Source of the DNA: Armadillidium nasatum | Lineage: Eukaryota > Arthropoda > Malacostraca > Isopoda > Armadillidiidae | Assembly: GCA_009176605.1 (NCBI GenBank) | Contig: SEYY01019260.1 | Span: 47,501-82,895, forward strand | DNA: 35,395 nt | Direction of reading: 5' to 3' | Part shown: piece by piece, positions 31,501-35,395 of the stretch | Layout of the letters: every line of letters starts with the position of its first letter | Numbering within the stretch: position 1 is the first letter of the stretch | The notes under the pieces: model-generated | The model's input: the letters and a program-made list of their open reading frames with translations, nothing else | Told to the model about the DNA's origin: nothing | Databases searched by the model: none | Program-made: the position numbers and the translations under genes

Positions 31501-31966
31501 CAGGACTGTTGATATGTTGACCAATTCCTTCTCTAGACAACCACGATTTGAGTTAACAGAATTTGGTGATGTGATTTGTGTCGTTAGTGAACCACCAATA
31601 CTGGCATACTCGGGACCACGGTCTTCTTTCTTAATTTACAAAAATATTCTTCGTCACTAATTTCAAACCTCTTGAACACCAACTCTCTTCCACTGACATC
31701 ACCTATTTTAACAAAAATGACTTTTTTTTTTTTTTTTTTTGCTGGTTCCTTATTAAATTTTATGAATATTTCACCTTATAAAATTGCCTCTATAGCCAAT
31801 TAATAGTTGTAGTAATCAGTGAGTTTCATACATTCCATATCTTAAGTAGCACAATTCTCAACTTAAAATTCTGACTAGTTTGACAAATTCTCTAACAAAT
31901 TCTATGCTTATACAACTGCTTTAATGTTACTGTGATAATTTGTAATGGCAGCTTTATTATTGTTCC

Positions 31967-33958
31967 TCAACATTTTCCCTGCATGATAATTTTTGTAGTT
32001 TCCAAATCTTTTCCATCTAGTTCTTGACATGATTTTTCCTTTTCCTGTCCCATTATGATGTCATCAAGTTTCTTCAAAGGAGAACAAATTAAATTAACAT
32101 CTAAAGGAACAGTTTTGTCATTATAAAGATGACAAGAAAATTTAGGATCAGACGACGCATCAAAATAGAGTGAGATAATGTGTTGACAAAATATGAAGTT
32201 TCTCTCTTCAAGATAATCTTTACATAAGGAATGCAAACTGTTAACAAATTCGGCCATTAGTTTGGTTTTATTAGAACATAGATACAAGATGCAATTAATA
32301 CAAATAGTTTCATCTGAAACTTCTACATACCCTTTAAAAAGTTGCTCGAGAATATCAGGCAAAGCTTTCAGCAGAATTTGCATTTTAATACTTGAAATTT
32401 TTTCTTTGTCATAACCAAGCCATTCCATAAATTGGTCTAATCTTTGAGACACCTTCTCATCATATTCTAAAACAAAATACCTCGAAAAACTTTCATTAAA
32501 AATTATATTATTTTTCCACTCTTCAATTTTATTTTCTGTGTAAAGAAACCATTTGAATATATCATTTAGAAAAGGAATAGAAGTATTAAATATCCTAAGC
32601 CAATGAACAATATATGAAACTTGAAATACTTCAGGTAAAATTTCTGCCTTCAAGTCCATCACTTCATTAGAACTGACGCAGACCCAGTTAACAAACTCAT
32701 CAGCCAAATCAAGGTTTTCCCTTTCCATTACAACACGAAATATACTTAAAGCGAGACTTGATTTAAAAGTCTTCCGAGTCTCCCCATTCAAAGTCAGACA
32801 TTCCAAAAACATGTCAGCCAATCTAAAATCACCAAATGAAATTAATTCGAAGCAAATGTCATTTGCCTGAAAGTGTAAAATGTTATTTTTGTCATGAAGC
32901 GTTGCTTCCTCTAAAATCAATTTTAGGTTCAATTCATCATCATTGGTGAAAGTGTTGAGGAAAATTAGTTTTTGTATCAAAAAAACTGGCCTTAGTTTAT
33001 ATCTAGAGGTGAAAAGAGGTTTAACAGCATCATTGGATCTAAAACATCTAGACTCTATATTTATAACATGAATATGAAGGTGGGGTGGACTTTTAGCCCA
33101 AAACTCTTTTAATAGCGATCGATAATCCCAAGTTTGACCTAAAGTTGGGTCTTCAATTAGATCTACAATGCTGTGCAATAAACCATAAAAATCATCTCCA
33201 GTTAGGTTCTTAAATACCACTTTGGCTGTCTCCATAAACAAATATTGATAAGGCCAAAGTAAAAAACATTTTAGCATAATAAAATATGCTTTATGATGAA
33301 GCATGAGTACGTTCATTTCATCTTCATTTATCCAGAGAGCAAAAACCTCTAAAATATTATCATATTCTTGAAGATTTCTAGATAATAAGTGTCTATAAGT
33401 AGGAAAAATAATTGCGTCATTGTACTTGGAAAGCAAATTATCATCAGAATAACTTATATAAGCCATTTCTTCACGTTCAATCACAATCTTGTCTTTATAA
33501 ATAAAAATTTTCTTTGACAAACTCATACTTTTCCAACAATATTTAATAGCTTCAACATTTTCATTTTCAATTCCATAGAGAAAAGCTGTCACTAAAAAAC
33601 TATCTGTCACTAATTTTAATTTTGACGCAGACGAAACTGACAGTGCTTCTTTTTTTTCAAGATATTCTGTCCATATAATAACTTCTCTGTCAGGAAAGAG
33701 ATTCCGAAGTGTCTCTTTAAAGTTTACTTCATGATGCAAATGTGTCCACAGAATTCGAAGGTCCTCTAACAAAAAATAATAACAAGCCAATTTGTATCGA
33801 AGAAAAAGACTTAAATTTGTGTCTTTCACTAACTCTCTCGCTACCTTTGCCTCATCTATGGTTCCTCTTGGAGTAAAAAATGAACTTTGAATAAACTCAC
33901 AACAAAATTTCTTTGTCAATCCAAAGTAGGACTCGAGAAATTGTGACCATTTCAACAT
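31967..33958 (-). CDS. Uncharacterised helix-rich protein, copy B (663 aa)
   Basis: Paralogue of the 717-residue frame in copy A, aligned from its Met-50 (MLKWAQ there, MLKWSQ here) to the end. About 70 replaced residues by eye, one 8-residue gap (after FALWI, about residue 210) and a slightly different C-terminus (MQGKC here, a stop after MQ in A). The region coding for A residues 1-49 is present in DNA but a single-base loss (33998-34006, cacaaaacg against cacaaaaacg) puts it out of frame, so translation could only start internally. The long intact frame argues against an old pseudogene. It may be a truncated functional paralogue or a gene that has just begun to decay. Function unknown. Confidence 0.65.
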   Translation of the reverse strand: MLKWSQFLESYFGLTKKFCCEFIQSSFFTPRGTIDEAKVARELVKDTNLSLFLRYKLACYYFLLEDLRILWTHLHHEVNFKETLRNLFPDREVIIWTEYLEKKEALSVSSASKLKLVTDSFLVTAFLYGIENENVEAIKYCWKSMSLSKKIFIYKDKIVIEREEMAYISYSDDNLLSKYNDAIIFPTYRHLLSRNLQEYDNILEVFALWINEDEMNVLMLHHKAYFIMLKCFLLWPYQYLFMETAKVVFKNLTGDDFYGLLHSIVDLIEDPTLGQTWDYRSLLKEFWAKSPPHLHIHVINIESRCFRSNDAVKPLFTSRYKLRPVFLIQKLIFLNTFTNDDELNLKLILEEATLHDKNNILHFQANDICFELISFGDFRLADMFLECLTLNGETRKTFKSSLALSIFRVVMERENLDLADEFVNWVCVSSNEVMDLKAEILPEVFQVSYIVHWLRIFNTSIPFLNDIFKWFLYTENKIEEWKNNIIFNESFSRYFVLEYDEKVSQRLDQFMEWLGYDKEKISSIKMQILLKALPDILEQLFKGYVEVSDETICINCILYLCSNKTKLMAEFVNSLHSLCKDYLEERNFIFCQHIISLYFDASSDPKFSCHLYNDKTVPLDVNLICSPLKKLDDIIMGQEKEKSCQELDGKDLETTKIIMQGKC

Positions 33959-34103
33959 ACCAAGACCAATTAAAGGTACTTAAATAAAATGGAATGATGC
34001 CCACAAAACGTTGTGGATAATCCTTCAATCCTTTGGTAACTGATCTTAATAAAGCAGACCGCCATCTTGAATATTTGGAAAAGGATTTCTGTGGGAATTT
34101 CCA

Positions 34104-34196
34104 TGAAAAAAAGATTTGATTTTTAACATCTGAATTATTGGAAATTACTATTGCAATTTTCACTCCGCAAAGCTTTTGCAGTGATGGAACCATTCT
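34104..34196 (-). other. Shifted-frame N-terminal segment and splice acceptor, copy B
   Basis: ATG 34193 on the minus strand opens the same [14 protein letters not shown] text as in copy A, preceded by a long T run ending ttttacag, a 3' splice-site-like sequence. The T7 run that separates this frame from the MEIP... frame is unchanged from copy A. Confidence 0.45.
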
Positions 34197-34217
34197 GTAA
34201 AAAAAAAAAAAAGAATT

Positions 34218-34740
<523 letters not shown>

Positions 34741-34762
34741 AAAAAAAAAAAAAAAAAGAAAT

Positions 34763-34935
34763 TCAAATTCTACATTAATTATTTTTGCATTTCAAAGTTA
34801 TGTCTTCCGAGTTAAACTGAAGTCATGAACAAAGTTTTTAAGAAAAAATTTTAACACTTACATTTTTTAACACCTTTAAAATGGCATATAAAATGATATA
34901 TGAATAGTTAAATAAAAAATAAATGAATCCAGGAC
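34763..34935. repeat. Dispersed repeat, copy 2
   Basis: Matches 21105-21255 (shared gagttaa-ctgaagtcatgaa and gatatat-aatagttaa blocks) with indels near the poly(A)-like stretch. It starts right after the A run that ends duplicated block B. Confidence 0.7.
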
Positions 34936-34961
34936 CCAAAACTCAAAAGTGTACATTAAGA

Positions 34962-35082
<121 letters not shown>

Positions 35083-35114
35083 TTTATTTTTTTTTTTTTT
35101 TTATTTTTTTTTTC

Positions 35115-35395
35115 AGAACGCCACCACTCACGGGCAGAACCCTTTTCAAGGAGGGGGCACACACACACATGCACAAAGCTCATTCAAACACACACACACA
35201 CACACACCTAACGCACAGCCCTCAGGTGGGCGCAGACGGAAGCCTTGAAGAGTGGAAGATTAAATACAGGAGGAAAAATAAATGATGGTAGAGAGTTCTA
35301 CAGAATAGAGGTGGCTGGAAAGGAGGTACCACAACGGGCTAGCCTGGGATTTCCTACGTCCACACAAAATTGTGTAAAGCAGGGCACCCCTTGTG
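35115..35395 (-). mobile_element. Possible 3' part of a Jockey-type element running off the window
   Basis: gaagattaaatacaggagg...gagagttctacagaatag near 35253-35310 resembles gaagatgggaaaatagataa...gtgttccagaatttacc near 19469-19525 at the 3' side of the large Jockey remnant. (CA)n patches lie near 35158 and 35190. Short match, weak support. Confidence 0.3.

Overview
The window is an AT-rich stretch of animal nuclear DNA, most likely from an arthropod and plausibly a malacostracan crustacean. The evidence is a spliced transposase gene with canonical splice sites, many non-LTR retrotransposon remnants, two hAT-type fragments, and fourteen very long, almost pure (TA)n tracts of about 115 to 236 bp. 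The Jockey-type and CR1-type reverse transcriptase fragments resemble families I know from decapod crustaceans. That taxonomic call rests on recollection, not on a search. I see no rRNA, tRNA, CRISPR or operon structure.

Layout. 1-3000: decayed repeats, including a Jockey-type remnant, a 73-base T run and a short reverse-transcriptase C-terminal fragment. 3054-6177: a two-exon PIF/Harbinger (HARBI1-like) transposase gene on the plus strand, with a 1.98 kb intron. 6400-9880: decayed non-LTR elements on both strands. 9903-15436: duplicated block, copy A. 15440-20795: Jockey-type fragments on both strands around a broken hAT transposase. 20957-24445: mostly featureless AT-rich DNA with a 167-bp tandem repeat and a BED-finger fragment. 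24588-34740: duplicated block, copy B, carrying a near full-length CR1-type LINE (25773-30640). 34763-35395: a further repeat, a last TA tract and a run-off fragment.

The most interesting object is the duplicated block. Each copy carries one long minus-strand open reading frame (717 residues in A, 663 in B) coding for a helix-rich protein I cannot assign. The two proteins are roughly 89% identical by eye, and the differences are very uneven. There is an exactly identical 277-bp run and a 166-bp run, separated by a divergent centre, which suggests gene conversion. Both copies have a splice-acceptor-like site just before a shared upstream ATG, and both share the same break between that N-terminal frame and the main frame at a run of seven T. 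Copy B has lost one more base and so the next part of the N-terminus.

Comparing A with B dates events in the block. The CR1 element inserted into B only, so A preserves the empty site. A TA tract is 171 bp in A and about 15 bp in B. A roughly 720-bp segment between two TA tracts in A is absent from B, where a single larger TA tract remains. A 33-35 bp minisatellite has three units in A and one in B. Inside the CR1 element, a TA tract has grown in frame within the conserved Tyr-Ile-Asn-Asp-Leu motif of its reverse transcriptase. Together these make the window a natural record of TA-microsatellite birth, growth and recombination.
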